Assembly (NCBI RefSeq): GCF_003284585.1
Contig: NZ_QKRX01000003.1
Coordinates: forward strand, 188,540 to 252,539
Direction: 5' to 3'
DNA length: 64,000 bases
Source: Nitrincola tibetensis
GTDB taxonomy: Bacteria > Pseudomonadota > Gammaproteobacteria > Pseudomonadales > Balneatricaceae
This document shows, one piece after another, positions 1-8,432 of the stretch; positions within the stretch are counted from its first letter, which is position 1; each line of letters begins with the position of its first letter. Under the pieces are notes generated by a model, which made no database searches, was not told where the DNA came from, and saw only the letters and a program-made list of their open reading frames with translations. Both the position numbers and the translations under genes were made by a program.

Positions 1-279
1 TGTATTGTGGGCTTGGAGCTGAAAGAGTCGTTCAAGCATAGGGATTCCCTTTTAGAGTTTTCTGCCACAGCTGGGCATGATCAGCATAATTATCTCGTCG
101 TAAAGACCGAGTGTCTGAGAACTTAATGGCAAATCTCATGCCAAAAAATTGATCGACTGGTCAACTTAATAAGTTAGACGATGATGCGTATAATACAACG
201 TATCCTGCGTATAATTTTATGATTTTACGCATTTGAGAGACTCATCACCCGACTTAACCGACTGATTAGGAAACTATAT
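1..279. other. Unassigned leader region before gpt
   Basis: No gene is recognised here. On the + strand the first frame is open from base 1 to a TAA at 124-126 (41 codons), so it could be the tail of an upstream gene, but the peptide resembles no family I know. The remainder is AT-rich and presumably holds the gpt promoter; an AGGA at 267-270 serves as ribosome binding site for the ATG at 280. Confidence 0.4.
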
Positions 280-795
280 ATGACAGAGCATCACTATCGA
301 ATGGATTTTCCCGTGGGTTGGGAAGAGCTGCATCGCAATGCGAGAGCCTTGGCTTGGCGTTTGTTGGATAAAGGCGAGTGGAAGGGCATTATCGCGATTA
401 CTCGGGGTGGCTTAGTGCCAGCGGCGATTCTCGCGCGTGAAATGGACATACGTTTAATCGACACCATTTGTGTTGTGAGTTATCAAAAGAGTGATGCCTC
501 GGGCACGGCGGCGAAACAAGGCGCACTGGATGTCCTAAAAGGGGTTGAAGGGGATGGTGAGGGCATGATTTTGATTGACGATCTGGTTGATACGGGGAAA
601 ACCGCGCGCCATGTTCGTGAAATGCTCCCTAAAGCGCACTTCGCAACGATTTATGCCAAGCCAGCAGGCAAGCCTTTGGTAGACACCTTTATTACCGAAG
701 TCAGCCAAGATACTTGGATACGTTTTCCATGGGATATGGAGCATACCTTTTCGACGCCGCTGGCGGATCGGACGAAAGGACAGTCGGGTAGTTGA
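280..795 (+). CDS. gpt: Xanthine/guanine phosphoribosyltransferase
   Basis: Purine salvage enzyme that transfers phosphoribose from PRPP to xanthine or guanine in the cytoplasm. The 171-residue protein carries the type I phosphoribosyltransferase PRPP loop [13 protein letters not shown] at residues 97-109 and the early ITRGGLVPA segment (40-48) of bacterial Gpt. It is some 20 residues longer than the E. coli enzyme, because of a charged C-terminal tail. The ATG follows AGGA with normal spacing. It stands alone, about 110 bp before srkA. Family assignment is secure; whether xanthine, guanine or hypoxanthine is preferred cannot be read from sequence. Confidence 0.93.
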   Translation: MTEHHYRMDFPVGWEELHRNARALAWRLLDKGEWKGIIAITRGGLVPAAILAREMDIRLIDTICVVSYQKSDASGTAAKQGALDVLKGVEGDGEGMILIDDLVDTGKTARHVREMLPKAHFATIYAKPAGKPLVDTFITEVSQDTWIRFPWDMEHTFSTPLADRTKGQSGS

Positions 796-908
796 GGTCA
801 TGGGCTGAGCGCATGAAGAACACAGGTGGTCAGCCCCGCCTATCTAAGCTATCCTGATCGCCAATATAGATCGACTCATGGGCTGTCGCGGCCTGTTATG
901 GAGCACAT

Positions 909-1901
909 GTGACCCAATCGTCCCAGCCACACCCGTTTGAGCGTTTGACGCCGGATTTTATTCTTGATGCTATCGAAGCACAGGGTTTTCTATCTGACGG
1001 TCGCGTATTGGCATTGAACTCATACGAAAATCGGGTTTATCAGATAGGTATCGACGAAAAAGTGCCGATCATTGCCAAGTTTTATCGGCCAGGGCGTTGG
1101 ACGGATGCTCAAATTCAAGAAGAGCACGATTTTTGTGATGAGTTAGTGGCACAAGACCTGTCAGTCGTTCCCCCTATGCGTGTACAAGGTCAAAGTCTTT
1201 TGCATTATCAAGGCTTTCCGATTGCGTTGTACGAGCGTAGAGGCGGACGGGCACCGGACTTAGACAACCCTGATCATTTGTATCAGCTAGGTCGAACCCT
1301 TGGACGCATGCATTTGGTGGGTGCGGTGAAGCCCTTCACACATCGTCCAACCCTCGATATGCAAAGTTTTGGCTATCAAAGCATCGAACGCTTGCTGTCA
1401 GGGTTTATTCCGGCGTCATTAGAACCGGCCTATCGAAGTTTGACTCAAGATCTCATGCAGCGGATCGAAGCGGCGTTTGCACTTTATCCTGATATTCGCT
1501 ACCTGCGTGTGCACGGGGATTGCCATGGTGGCAATTTACTCTGGCGTGACGATTTGGCGCATTTTGTCGACTTTGATGACGCGCGCATGGCACCTGCGAT
1601 TCAGGATTTATGGATGCTATTGAGTGAAAATGAACGCTCTCAGCGCGAATTGCAGCTTGCCGAGGTGCTGGCAGGGTACGAGGAGTTTGCAGAATTTGAT
1701 CCACGCGAGCTTCATTTGATTGAACCTTTGCGGACCCTTAGAATGCTGCATTACAGTGCGTGGTTGGCAAGGCGTTGGGAAGACCCTGCTTTTCCATTGA
1801 ATTTTCCTTGGTTTAATACCGAGCGCTATTGGGGAGAGCATATTTTGCAACTGCGTGAGCAACTATCGGCTTTAAACGAACCGGTCTTACGGATTTTGTA
1901 A
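909..1901 (+). CDS. srkA: Stress response Ser/Thr kinase SrkA (YihE/RdoA)
   Basis: Cytoplasmic kinase of the APH/choline-kinase fold, known in E. coli as a stress response kinase that protects against programmed death under envelope and oxidative stress. The catalytic loop HGDCHGGNLLW lies at residues 202-212 and the metal-binding DFDDAR at 221-226; the N-terminal region has the LNSYENRVYQIG nucleotide-loop pattern typical of SrkA. Length (330 residues) matches the family. The start is a GTG at 909 preceded by GGAG at 900-903; the ATG two bases earlier is followed at once by a stop. Four bases separate it from yigZ, so the two are probably cotranscribed. Confidence 0.93.
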   Translation: MTQSSQPHPFERLTPDFILDAIEAQGFLSDGRVLALNSYENRVYQIGIDEKVPIIAKFYRPGRWTDAQIQEEHDFCDELVAQDLSVVPPMRVQGQSLLHYQGFPIALYERRGGRAPDLDNPDHLYQLGRTLGRMHLVGAVKPFTHRPTLDMQSFGYQSIERLLSGFIPASLEPAYRSLTQDLMQRIEAAFALYPDIRYLRVHGDCHGGNLLWRDDLAHFVDFDDARMAPAIQDLWMLLSENERSQRELQLAEVLAGYEEFAEFDPRELHLIEPLRTLRMLHYSAWLARRWEDPAFPLNFPWFNTERYWGEHILQLREQLSALNEPVLRIL

Positions 1902-1905
1902 TCGA

Positions 1906-2499
1906 ATGAGCGCAACGAAAACTCTCGCTAGCGCAGTGGAAACCGAGTTCGAAATCAAGAAGTCGCGTTTTATCGGTCGTATCGAGCCGATTGCAAGTCA
2001 TGAAGAAGGACTAAAACGGGTGGCTGAGTTATGGGCGCAGCACCCTGAAGCGCGTCATATTTGCTATACCATGCTGGTAAAAGGACAGGTGCGTCAATCC
2101 GATGATGGTGAGCCTTCCGGCACCGCCGCTAAGCCCATGCTCAATGTCTTGCAGCATAAAGGTTTGGACAATGTATTGGCGACGGTGGTGCGCTATTTTG
2201 GTGGCATTAAGCTCGGAGCCGGTGGCTTGGTACGCGCCTATTCGCAAGCGATTAGCGATCCTTTAAACCATGCAGAGTTGGACGAGGTACGTCCTCAAGC
2301 CTCCATCAAACTGAGCGTTGCCTATGAGTATGAATCGCAAGTCCGTCATCAGGTGCAGCAGTTGAATTTAACCCTAGAGGTGAGCTATCAACACCAAGCC
2401 TGCTTTCAGATATCCGGCGAGGTCGAAGCTCTGAACGCTTGTGTGGATACCCTCACCAATCAACTGCGTGGGCAGTTGATTATCAGTGATCGTGACTAA
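1906..2499 (+). CDS. yigZ: YigZ/IMPACT family protein
   Basis: Member of the UPF0029/IMPACT family, with an N-terminal RNase-PH-like alpha/beta fold and a C-terminal ferredoxin-like domain. The signature RQSDDGEPSGTAAKPML spans roughly residues 62-78, followed by the conserved VVRYFGGIKLGAGGLVRAY. Function in bacteria is not settled; the eukaryotic relative regulates the GCN2 pathway. It starts four bases after srkA and its last four bases overlap the end of the convergent flavoprotein gene. Confidence 0.9.
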   Translation: MSATKTLASAVETEFEIKKSRFIGRIEPIASHEEGLKRVAELWAQHPEARHICYTMLVKGQVRQSDDGEPSGTAAKPMLNVLQHKGLDNVLATVVRYFGGIKLGAGGLVRAYSQAISDPLNHAELDEVRPQASIKLSVAYEYESQVRHQVQQLNLTLEVSYQHQACFQISGEVEALNACVDTLTNQLRGQLIISDRD

Positions 2500-4343
2500 T
2501 ACAAGTCTAAATGGATTTGAGCATCAAATACGGACTCATCGAACCAGTCATGCAATAAGGCTAATACCCCCTCTCCAAACCCCTTTTGGCTACCACATAC
2601 ATAAATCTGAGCCTGTTGCTCACTCACCCAGCTTTGAATCTCGCCTTGATACTGCGTTAAGCGCTCTTGAATATACACACCATCATCACGTGACCAAGCG
2701 CAGGTCAGGTGAGTCAGAATGCCTTCCTGTTCAAAGCGACTGAGTTCGTCGGATAGATAGGCATCTGTGGCTTGGTATTGCTCGCCAAAAAACAACCAGT
2801 TCGGAGCCATGCAGCCGTTGGCTTGACGCTGTTGCAAAAAGCCAATAAAGGGAGCCAGCCCGGTGCCAGCGCCGATCATGATCAGGGGAGCCTCATGCGC
2901 TAAATGGAAACTTGGGTGAGGGCGAATGCTTGCTTCAATACGAGTGCCGATGGATGCTTCTGTTAGGTAGCCGGACGCATTGCCGATGCTGCCATCTTGA
3001 CGTTGATGCTGGCGAACCAATAAACGCAAGGTATCGGCTTCATATGAGGCAATGGAGTAGAGACGTTCAGTTAGAGGTTTGAGTTGATCCACCAACTGCT
3101 GAGGGGACGGTGCAGACTCATCAGTCCAATCCAGCGTTAAGAGTAAATCGAATAAGGCATAGGGCTGACCTTGGTAGGAGACCGCGTGATCCGCAGACCA
3201 GCCGAGTGTTGCGATGCGCTGCGCCAAATGCATCGGCACAATGTTGGGTTTTACCGCCAGTAAATCACCCGCTTGGTAACGTAAACCGGGTTTCGATAAG
3301 CTCAGCCAATGGACAGGGCGATGAGGTTGTGTGGGATTTAAGCATCGATTGTCTGTGAGTGTTAAATGATCGTAATCGATAGAGATAGCCTCACTTGCCA
3401 GCTCATTGCTATTGGAAATGGCTGTCCACCATGTGTTGATTGCATTCATGTCCATTTTGTCGACTTCGGTAATCGGCATCAGCTTTTTTAACCCCTTGAC
3501 TTGCAAGCGCTCAGCTAAGTGGTGGCCAAAGGCACAAAATTTTGGGTAATGGCGATCACCTAATGCCAAAAGACTAAACGGGGAGCCTGACACCTCAGGG
3601 GTCTTCTCCAGTGCTTTAATAAAGGGGATTGCGGTATCTGGTGCTTGACCGTCCCCCTGAGTGCTCACAATAAAATGCACTTGTTGATACTGGTTGAGGC
3701 ATTGCGGAGTCAGTTGCGATAGACAGCGAAGATCCCACCCAGACGGGGTGGAGGCTTGTAACTTTTTAGCTAACTGCAGCGCACTGCCCGTTTGACTGGC
3801 ATAGGCCAGTAAGCCCAGCCCTTTTGTATGTAAGCTCACTTTGAGTTGGCCTTTTAACGCCAAAGCTGCGGCTAAAAGACCCAGCATCAACAACATATCC
3901 AGCACAGGGTTTTCCATGCCGTTGGATAAAAAGAAGGGCAGGTCGCAACATAAAAGTAACGTAACGCTGGCGGCAATGAATGCGAGGTGTTTCTTAAAAC
4001 GTTGAGGTTGATTCAGCAATAACACGCCAGCGCTCAGCAACAGCAAGCCTATTCCCAGCCAGACACTTGTGATTAGGGTATGTAAGGTGAGAACTTCGGG
4101 CTGGCTGAAAAGGTGGGTGATCTGCTGCCCTTGCCAAACAGTGGCTAAAGGATCGTCCAGATGAAACGCATACTGGCCAAAGGGCGATGCGGTTGCAAAG
4201 CTATGCGTGTTTGAAAGCGCTAAATGAATGCGCTCTTCATGAAAAAGGACGCCAACAAAAAGGTGAAGGAATAGACAAACACCGCTTAGCGCGGCAACAA
4301 GTATAGCGACTCGATTGGCCAATAGGGTTGCAAACTTTTCCAC
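2496..4343 (-). CDS. Membrane-anchored FMN/FAD NADPH reductase (sulfite reductase alpha/cytochrome P450 reductase type)
   Basis: The 615-residue protein has about four membrane segments in residues 1-165, a flavodoxin domain (177 to about 310, starting LLAYASQTGSA), an FAD-binding domain with RLYSIAS (428-434) and an NADP-binding domain with GAGTGLAPF (491-499) and YVCGS (581-585). The architecture is that of CysJ-like diflavin reductases with a PepSY-type membrane anchor, which are associated with reductive iron release from ferri-siderophores. A divergent PepSY gene and a Fur-box match in the promoter support an iron role. Which acceptor is reduced is inference. It is not an assimilatory CysJ: no cysI or cysH is adjacent and CysJ is soluble. 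Confidence 0.8.
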   Translation of the reverse strand: MEKFATLLANRVAILVAALSGVCLFLHLFVGVLFHEERIHLALSNTHSFATASPFGQYAFHLDDPLATVWQGQQITHLFSQPEVLTLHTLITSVWLGIGLLLLSAGVLLLNQPQRFKKHLAFIAASVTLLLCCDLPFFLSNGMENPVLDMLLMLGLLAAALALKGQLKVSLHTKGLGLLAYASQTGSALQLAKKLQASTPSGWDLRCLSQLTPQCLNQYQQVHFIVSTQGDGQAPDTAIPFIKALEKTPEVSGSPFSLLALGDRHYPKFCAFGHHLAERLQVKGLKKLMPITEVDKMDMNAINTWWTAISNSNELASEAISIDYDHLTLTDNRCLNPTQPHRPVHWLSLSKPGLRYQAGDLLAVKPNIVPMHLAQRIATLGWSADHAVSYQGQPYALFDLLLTLDWTDESAPSPQQLVDQLKPLTERLYSIASYEADTLRLLVRQHQRQDGSIGNASGYLTEASIGTRIEASIRPHPSFHLAHEAPLIMIGAGTGLAPFIGFLQQRQANGCMAPNWLFFGEQYQATDAYLSDELSRFEQEGILTHLTCAWSRDDGVYIQERLTQYQGEIQSWVSEQQAQIYVCGSQKGFGEGVLALLHDWFDESVFDAQIHLDLY

Positions 4344-4364
4344 AAAACACCCAATGTATAAACT

Positions 4365-4383
4365 GATAATGATTCGTATTATA
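4365..4383. promoter_or_regulatory. Candidate Fur box between divergent iron genes
   Basis: GATAATGATTCGTATTATA matches the 19-bp Fur consensus at 14 of 19 positions by my count. It lies 22 bp from the flavoprotein start at 4343 and 18 bp from the first possible PepSY start, well placed to control both directions. Confidence 0.6.
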
Positions 4384-4448
4384 TTGTTAATTTAGTTTGA
4401 GTGCGATTATCATACGGCAACTTTACCTTTCTTTTCGATGTGAAATTA

Positions 4449-5054
4449 ATGAATACGAAGATGCTAGTGGTGAATCGTTGGGTGCGTTGGCTGCACATAT
4501 ACAGTGCCGTGCCTGTGCTTTTATCGATGATTTTTTTTGCGGTGACAGGGTTTTTCTTAAACCATACCGATTGGAACCTAGGGCAAACGAAGCAGTATGA
4601 GCAATCGTTTGAACTGCCAGAGAATTTAACTCAGATGGACTGGCAAGACAGCCCCTCGCTTTATGCATTGACTGTGCTGAATTGGTTGGATCGAGAGCAT
4701 AATGTGCGTGGCATCAAAATGGAGTTTGAATGGGATGAGGATGAACCCCTACTTGCCATAGTGCTCGACAGCCCTCATGGCAATCAGTCGATTGAAGTCT
4801 TTCCTGATGAAGGCGTTGTCGAAGTCTTTACACTCTCGTTGCCCTTACTTGTCATGCTCAATAACGTGCATCGGGGGAAAAGCGTCAGTGATTTTTGGCG
4901 TTTATTGTCGGACCTATCCGCGATATTTATGCTGGTGTTTTGTGTAACAGGTCTATGGTTAGTGCTCATCAATAAAGTGCAACGTCTTACCAGCAGTGCT
5001 TGGGTTACCTTAGGCTCTGTGGTGTTTTTTCTGTCCCTCTATTTGATGCATTAA
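4449..5054 (+). CDS. PepSY-associated membrane protein
   Basis: Small inner-membrane protein of the PepSY-TM type: an N-terminal membrane segment (RWLHIYSAVPVLLSMIFFAV), the HTDW motif after it, a periplasmic PepSY-like portion, then two more membrane segments near the C-terminus, giving about 200 residues. Family members accompany TonB receptors and siderophore reductases. An in-frame GTG at 4401 would add 16 residues, but the ATG at 4449 starts directly before the conserved membrane region. It is divergent from the diflavin reductase across the Fur-box match, so the two probably form an iron-regulated electron transfer pair (inference). Confidence 0.75.
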   Translation: MNTKMLVVNRWVRWLHIYSAVPVLLSMIFFAVTGFFLNHTDWNLGQTKQYEQSFELPENLTQMDWQDSPSLYALTVLNWLDREHNVRGIKMEFEWDEDEPLLAIVLDSPHGNQSIEVFPDEGVVEVFTLSLPLLVMLNNVHRGKSVSDFWRLLSDLSAIFMLVFCVTGLWLVLINKVQRLTSSAWVTLGSVVFFLSLYLMH

Positions 5055-5060
5055 GTATCG

Positions 5061-5097
5061 AACAGGCCTTCACTTGACTCTAGTGGAGGCCTGTTTA
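5061..5097 (+). terminator. Rho-independent terminator after PepSY gene
   Basis: AACAGGCCT and AGGCCTGTT pair around an inner CAC/GTG stem and a short loop, followed by TTTATT. It sits 7 bp past the PepSY stop codon. Confidence 0.7.
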
Positions 5098-5301
5098 TTC
5101 CATCTGCACAGTTTTGGTCATCCGTGCACCGTCTCGGTTCTCTAGTGCGTCTCATGAACGTCATGCCATGGTCTTGATGAATGGGGGAGTCTTGAAGGCG
5201 ATTGCCTGCTTGTTAGCTAATTAATTGTTTTTATACGCTTTAATAAAAAGTGGCTTAGACTTTAGTCATGTTGGCACTTTTGTTGCAAATATATCCTTGA
5301 G

Positions 5302-5318
5302 TGAATCAAAAGTTACAA
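5302..5318 (-). promoter_or_regulatory. Candidate operator of the ureide ABC transporter operon
   Basis: TGAATCAAAAGTTACAA is, on the other strand, TTGTAACTTTTGATTCA. The same 17-mer with one difference occurs at 8354-8370 in front of the RpiR regulator gene. Position just upstream of the transporter ribosome binding site suggests a regulator binding site, most simply for that RpiR protein. Confidence 0.45.
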
Positions 5319-5335
5319 CTTAAAGGGTGAGTGAA

Positions 5336-6139
5336 ATGCAACAAGTATTAAAGCAAGTAAAACGAGGACTGCTCGCAACCGTGGCCGCTGTTGGCGTGAC
5401 ACTATCTGTTGGGGCTCAAGCCAATCTCTTGGCCGAAATTGAAGAGCGGGGCGTGTTAAGAGTTGCCGTGCCGCAAGATTTTCCACCGTTTGGATCAGTA
5501 GGGACAGATCTGAAGCCGCGTGGTTACGACATCGATATGGCAAATTATATTGCGGAACAAATGGGTGTTTCGGTTGAATTGATTACGGTCACCAGCGCCA
5601 ACCGCATCCCGTATTTACAAACAGGCCGTGCGGATCTTGTCATATCCAGCCTAGGTAAAAATGAAGAACGTGAGCGCGCGATTGACTTCAGCGAGGCCTA
5701 TGCTCCCTTCTTCCTAGGGGTGTTTGGGAATGCTGATATTGAAGTTGGCTCCCCTGAAGACCTAGCGGGTAAAACCGTTGGTGTGACACGCGGTGCTGTT
5801 GAAGACATGGAGTTAGAAAAAGTAATTCCAGCCAGTGCAACGCTGCAACGCTTTGAAGACAACAACACAACCCTGTCTGCTTACTTGTCAGGCCAAGTGC
5901 AGTTGATTGCGACTGGCAACCTTGTTGCGACTGAAATTGCAGAACGTCGTCCAGACCAAGCGCCCGTTCCTAAGTTTATGTTACGTAATTCACCTTGTTA
6001 CATCGGTTTGAAAAAGGGTGAAGCTGAGCTGCAAGCCAAGGTCAATGAAATCATTGCTCAGGCATTTGAAGATGGCACGTTAAATCAAATCTCAGAAACC
6101 TGGCTGAAAGCACCTTTACCTGAAGGTTTTGGTAGCTGA
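5336..6139 (+). CDS. ABC transporter periplasmic substrate-binding protein (polar amino acid type)
   Basis: Type II solute-binding protein of the SBP_bac_3 family. A signal peptide occupies roughly the first 27 residues (hydrophobic LLATVAAVGVTLSVG, then AQA), followed by the typical RGVLRVAVPQDFPPFG and a GYDIDMANYIA segment. The ATG at 5336 follows AAGGGTGAG; a GTG three codons earlier is less likely. First gene of a four-gene import operon that leads into allantoin catabolism genes, so the ligand may be a ureide (allantoin, allantoate) rather than an amino acid. That is inference from context; the family alone would suggest an amino acid. Confidence 0.85.
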   Translation: MQQVLKQVKRGLLATVAAVGVTLSVGAQANLLAEIEERGVLRVAVPQDFPPFGSVGTDLKPRGYDIDMANYIAEQMGVSVELITVTSANRIPYLQTGRADLVISSLGKNEERERAIDFSEAYAPFFLGVFGNADIEVGSPEDLAGKTVGVTRGAVEDMELEKVIPASATLQRFEDNNTTLSAYLSGQVQLIATGNLVATEIAERRPDQAPVPKFMLRNSPCYIGLKKGEAELQAKVNEIIAQAFEDGTLNQISETWLKAPLPEGFGS

Positions 6140-6149
6140 GGAGTGTTTC

Positions 6150-6812
6150 ATGCTCAATTTTAGTGACCTGTTACCTTACACGGATCTACTCCTGAAAGGC
6201 TTATGGGTCACCGTTGAGCTGACGGTCTATGCCACACTGGGCGGTGTGGCAATAGGCACCGCCTGTGCGGCGGGTCGGCACTACGGTGGCAGGTTATTAC
6301 GAGGGGCGATAGGTGCCTATGTTGAACTCATTCGCAACACGCCTTTTATCGTGCAATTGTTCTTTATTTTCTTTGGATTACCCGCTTTAGGGATCAAGTT
6401 GTCCGCTTGGGAAGCCGGTTTAATCGCCATGCTGATTAACCTTGGGGCTTACTCGACGGAAATTATACGCGCGGGCTTAGCCGCAACGCCTAAGGGGCAG
6501 GTTGAGGCCGCAAAAGTGTTAGGGCTCAGTGCGAATCAAGCCTTTTTTAGAGTGATACTGATTCCCGCGTTTGAGAAAATTTATCCGGCGCTGACCAGTC
6601 AGTGCATTATCGTCATGCTGGGCTCGGCTGTGGTGTCACAAATTTCGGTGATGGATTTAACCTATGCTGCCAATTTAATTCAGTCACGTAACTTTCGCAG
6701 TTTCGAAGCCTATTCAGTGGTGGCCGCCATGTACTTGCTGTTTGCCATCCTAATGCGCCAGGCTTTCGATGCATTGGGGCGTTATTTGTTTCGTCACAGG
6801 AGATCCTCATGA
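6150..6812 (+). CDS. ABC transporter permease (HisM/GlnP family), first subunit
   Basis: Inner-membrane permease of the polar amino acid uptake family, 220 residues with about five membrane helices. The EAA loop appears as AAKVLGLSANQAFFRVILIPAF in the second half, and ELIRNTPFIVQLFF is the usual N-terminal family motif. The ATG at 6150 is chosen over an upstream TTG because it follows GAGGAG at 6138-6143. It ends in an ATGA overlap with the second permease, indicating translational coupling. Confidence 0.88.
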   Translation: MLNFSDLLPYTDLLLKGLWVTVELTVYATLGGVAIGTACAAGRHYGGRLLRGAIGAYVELIRNTPFIVQLFFIFFGLPALGIKLSAWEAGLIAMLINLGAYSTEIIRAGLAATPKGQVEAAKVLGLSANQAFFRVILIPAFEKIYPALTSQCIIVMLGSAVVSQISVMDLTYAANLIQSRNFRSFEAYSVVAAMYLLFAILMRQAFDALGRYLFRHRRSS

Positions 6813-7459
6813 TTGAGTTTACGAATTGGGATTTGCTGCGCAATCTTTTATTGGCCGCACGCTGGACGGTGGTGCTGTCATTAACGGCCTTTATTGGCGG
6901 TGCTTTGGTGGGATTGTTACTCACAACCCTGCGCTTAACCCGTCGTCGTCCTTTGCAGTGGTTGGTGCGGATTTACGTTGAAGTGTTTCAAGGCACACCC
7001 TTGTTAATGCAACTCTTCTTGGTGTTCTTTGGTTTGTCGTTACTGGGGTTTGATATTTCGGCTTGGGCGGCGGCTGCGATTGCTTTAACCCTATTTACCA
7101 GTGCCTTTTTGACGGAGATCTGGCGAGGGTGCATTGACACACTGCCTAAAGGCCAATGGGAAGCCTCGCGTTGCTTAGGGTTAAGCTTCATGCAGACCAT
7201 CAAAAATGTCATTCTTCCACAAGCCGTGCGTGTGGCATTAGCCCCAACCGTCGGATTTTCTGTGCAAGTGATCAAAGGCACGGCGCTGGCCTCGATTATC
7301 GGTTTTGTGGAATTAACGAAGGCAGGCACGATGCTCAATAATGCCACTTTCGAACCCTTTAAAATATTTGCCATGGTCGCACTGATTTATTTCTTAATGT
7401 GCTACCCCTTGTCTTTGGCCAGTCAACGTTTGGAGAAAAAATTCAATGGCGCTCGTTAA
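6809..7459 (+). CDS. ABC transporter permease (HisM/GlnP family), second subunit
   Basis: Second membrane subunit, 216 residues, with VEVFQGTPLLMQLFL at the family position and EAA loop ASRCLGLSFMQTIKNVILPQA. Its start overlaps the stop of the first permease by four bases and its 3' end overlaps the ATPase start, so the three are coupled. The two permeases presumably form the heterodimeric pore. Substrate is inferred from neighbouring ureide genes. Confidence 0.88.
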   Translation: MIEFTNWDLLRNLLLAARWTVVLSLTAFIGGALVGLLLTTLRLTRRRPLQWLVRIYVEVFQGTPLLMQLFLVFFGLSLLGFDISAWAAAAIALTLFTSAFLTEIWRGCIDTLPKGQWEASRCLGLSFMQTIKNVILPQAVRVALAPTVGFSVQVIKGTALASIIGFVELTKAGTMLNNATFEPFKIFAMVALIYFLMCYPLSLASQRLEKKFNGAR

Positions 7460-8174
7460 TGTCGATAAAGTCCATAAATACTACGGCGACCTGCATGTCC
7501 TCAAGGGCGTTGACTTAAAAATTCAAGCAGGCGAGGTGGTGTCAATCATTGGTCGCAGTGGCTCGGGTAAAAGCACGCTGTTGCGTTGTATGAATGGACT
7601 CGAAGCCTATCAAGAAGGCGCGATCATTCTTGATGAAAAAGAAGTGAATAATGATGAACGGCAAGTCCGAGCCTTAGCTCGCAGTGTCGGCATGGTGTTT
7701 CAGAGCTTTAATCTATTTCCCCATTTAACCGTGGGCGAGAATGTGATGCTGGCACCTAAACTCGTATTGAAAATGTCATCGGCTGACGCGCGTGAATTGG
7801 CATTGGATAAGTTAACGAAAGTGGGATTGGCAGAAAAGATAGATCAATACCCTGAAAAACTTTCCGGGGGGCAGCAGCAGCGCGTTGCGATTGCCAGAGC
7901 CTTAGCCATGTCACCCAAGGTTCTGCTGTGCGATGAGATTACCTCCGCACTGGATCCTGAGTTAGTGGGGGAGGTGTTGAAGGTTTTGGAGCAGTTAGCG
8001 GCCGAAGGGATGACCTTGGTGCTGGTTACACATGAAATGAACTTCGCGCGGGATGTGGGTGATCGAGTGGTGTTTATGCATCAAGGTAAGGTTTGGGAGT
8101 CTGGGCCATCAGCCGAGGTCTTTGCCAACCCGAGCACACCGGAGCTTAGAAGCTTTATCAATGCGGTGTTGTAA
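7446..8174 (+). CDS. ABC transporter ATP-binding protein (GlnQ/HisP family)
   Basis: Cytoplasmic ATPase driving the importer. Walker A GRSGSGKST lies at about residues 36-44, the signature LSGGQQQRVAIARALA near 137-152, Walker B VLLCDEITSALDPE just after and the switch histidine in VTHEMNFA. Length 242 residues is normal. The final codons and stop resemble the unit of a tandem repeat that follows immediately, suggesting that local duplication of the gene end created the repeats. Confidence 0.9.
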   Translation: MALVNVDKVHKYYGDLHVLKGVDLKIQAGEVVSIIGRSGSGKSTLLRCMNGLEAYQEGAIILDEKEVNNDERQVRALARSVGMVFQSFNLFPHLTVGENVMLAPKLVLKMSSADARELALDKLTKVGLAEKIDQYPEKLSGGQQQRVAIARALAMSPKVLLCDEITSALDPELVGEVLKVLEQLAAEGMTLVLVTHEMNFARDVGDRVVFMHQGKVWESGPSAEVFANPSTPELRSFINAVL

Positions 8175-8176
8175 GG

Positions 8177-8292
8177 GAGTCTCAACGCAGTTTTGTGAAG
8201 CGTTTCGACGTGGTTTTGTAAAGAGTCTTGACGCTGTTTTATAAAGAGTTTCAACGCGGTTTTTGTCGTTAGTCTCAACGTGCTGTTCTAAC
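8177..8292 (+). repeat. Degenerate 23-bp tandem repeat, five units
   Basis: Units begin at 8177, 8200, 8223, 8246 and about 8270, with consensus near GAGTCTCAACGCGGTTTTGTA plus AA. Units 1-3 are exactly 23 bp, unit 4 is 24 bp and unit 5 is diverged. The last 18 bases of the ATPase gene (8158-8175, TCAATGCGGTGTTGTAAG) match the consensus at about 16 of 18 positions, so the array looks like an amplified copy of the gene end including its stop codon. Confidence 0.75.
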
Positions 8293-8353
8293 GCGCATCG
8301 ACTAAAGTTATTGCACAGCAACGGGCTTTTCATTGACAAGTATCCGTTTAATC

Positions 8354-8370
8354 TTGTAACTTTTGTTTCA
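8354..8370 (+). promoter_or_regulatory. Candidate operator upstream of the RpiR regulator gene
   Basis: TTGTAACTTTTGTTTCA matches the inverted copy at 5302-5318 with one difference. A second TTGTAAC half-site follows at 8384-8390. The pair sits 40-80 bp before the regulator start, consistent with autoregulation. Confidence 0.45.
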
Positions 8371-8432
8371 TTGTTTTTATTGCTTGTAACAAAAATTTTA
8401 AAGTAAATTAAGCCAAATTGAAGGTGTAGCCA

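Noticed and set aside
2496-4343. Assimilatory sulfite reductase alpha subunit (cysJ)
   Set aside because: It has N-terminal membrane helices and a Fur-type promoter, and no cysI or cysH is nearby.
8177-8292. Possible CRISPR array
   Set aside because: Units are contiguous 23-bp repeats without spacers and no cas genes are near.
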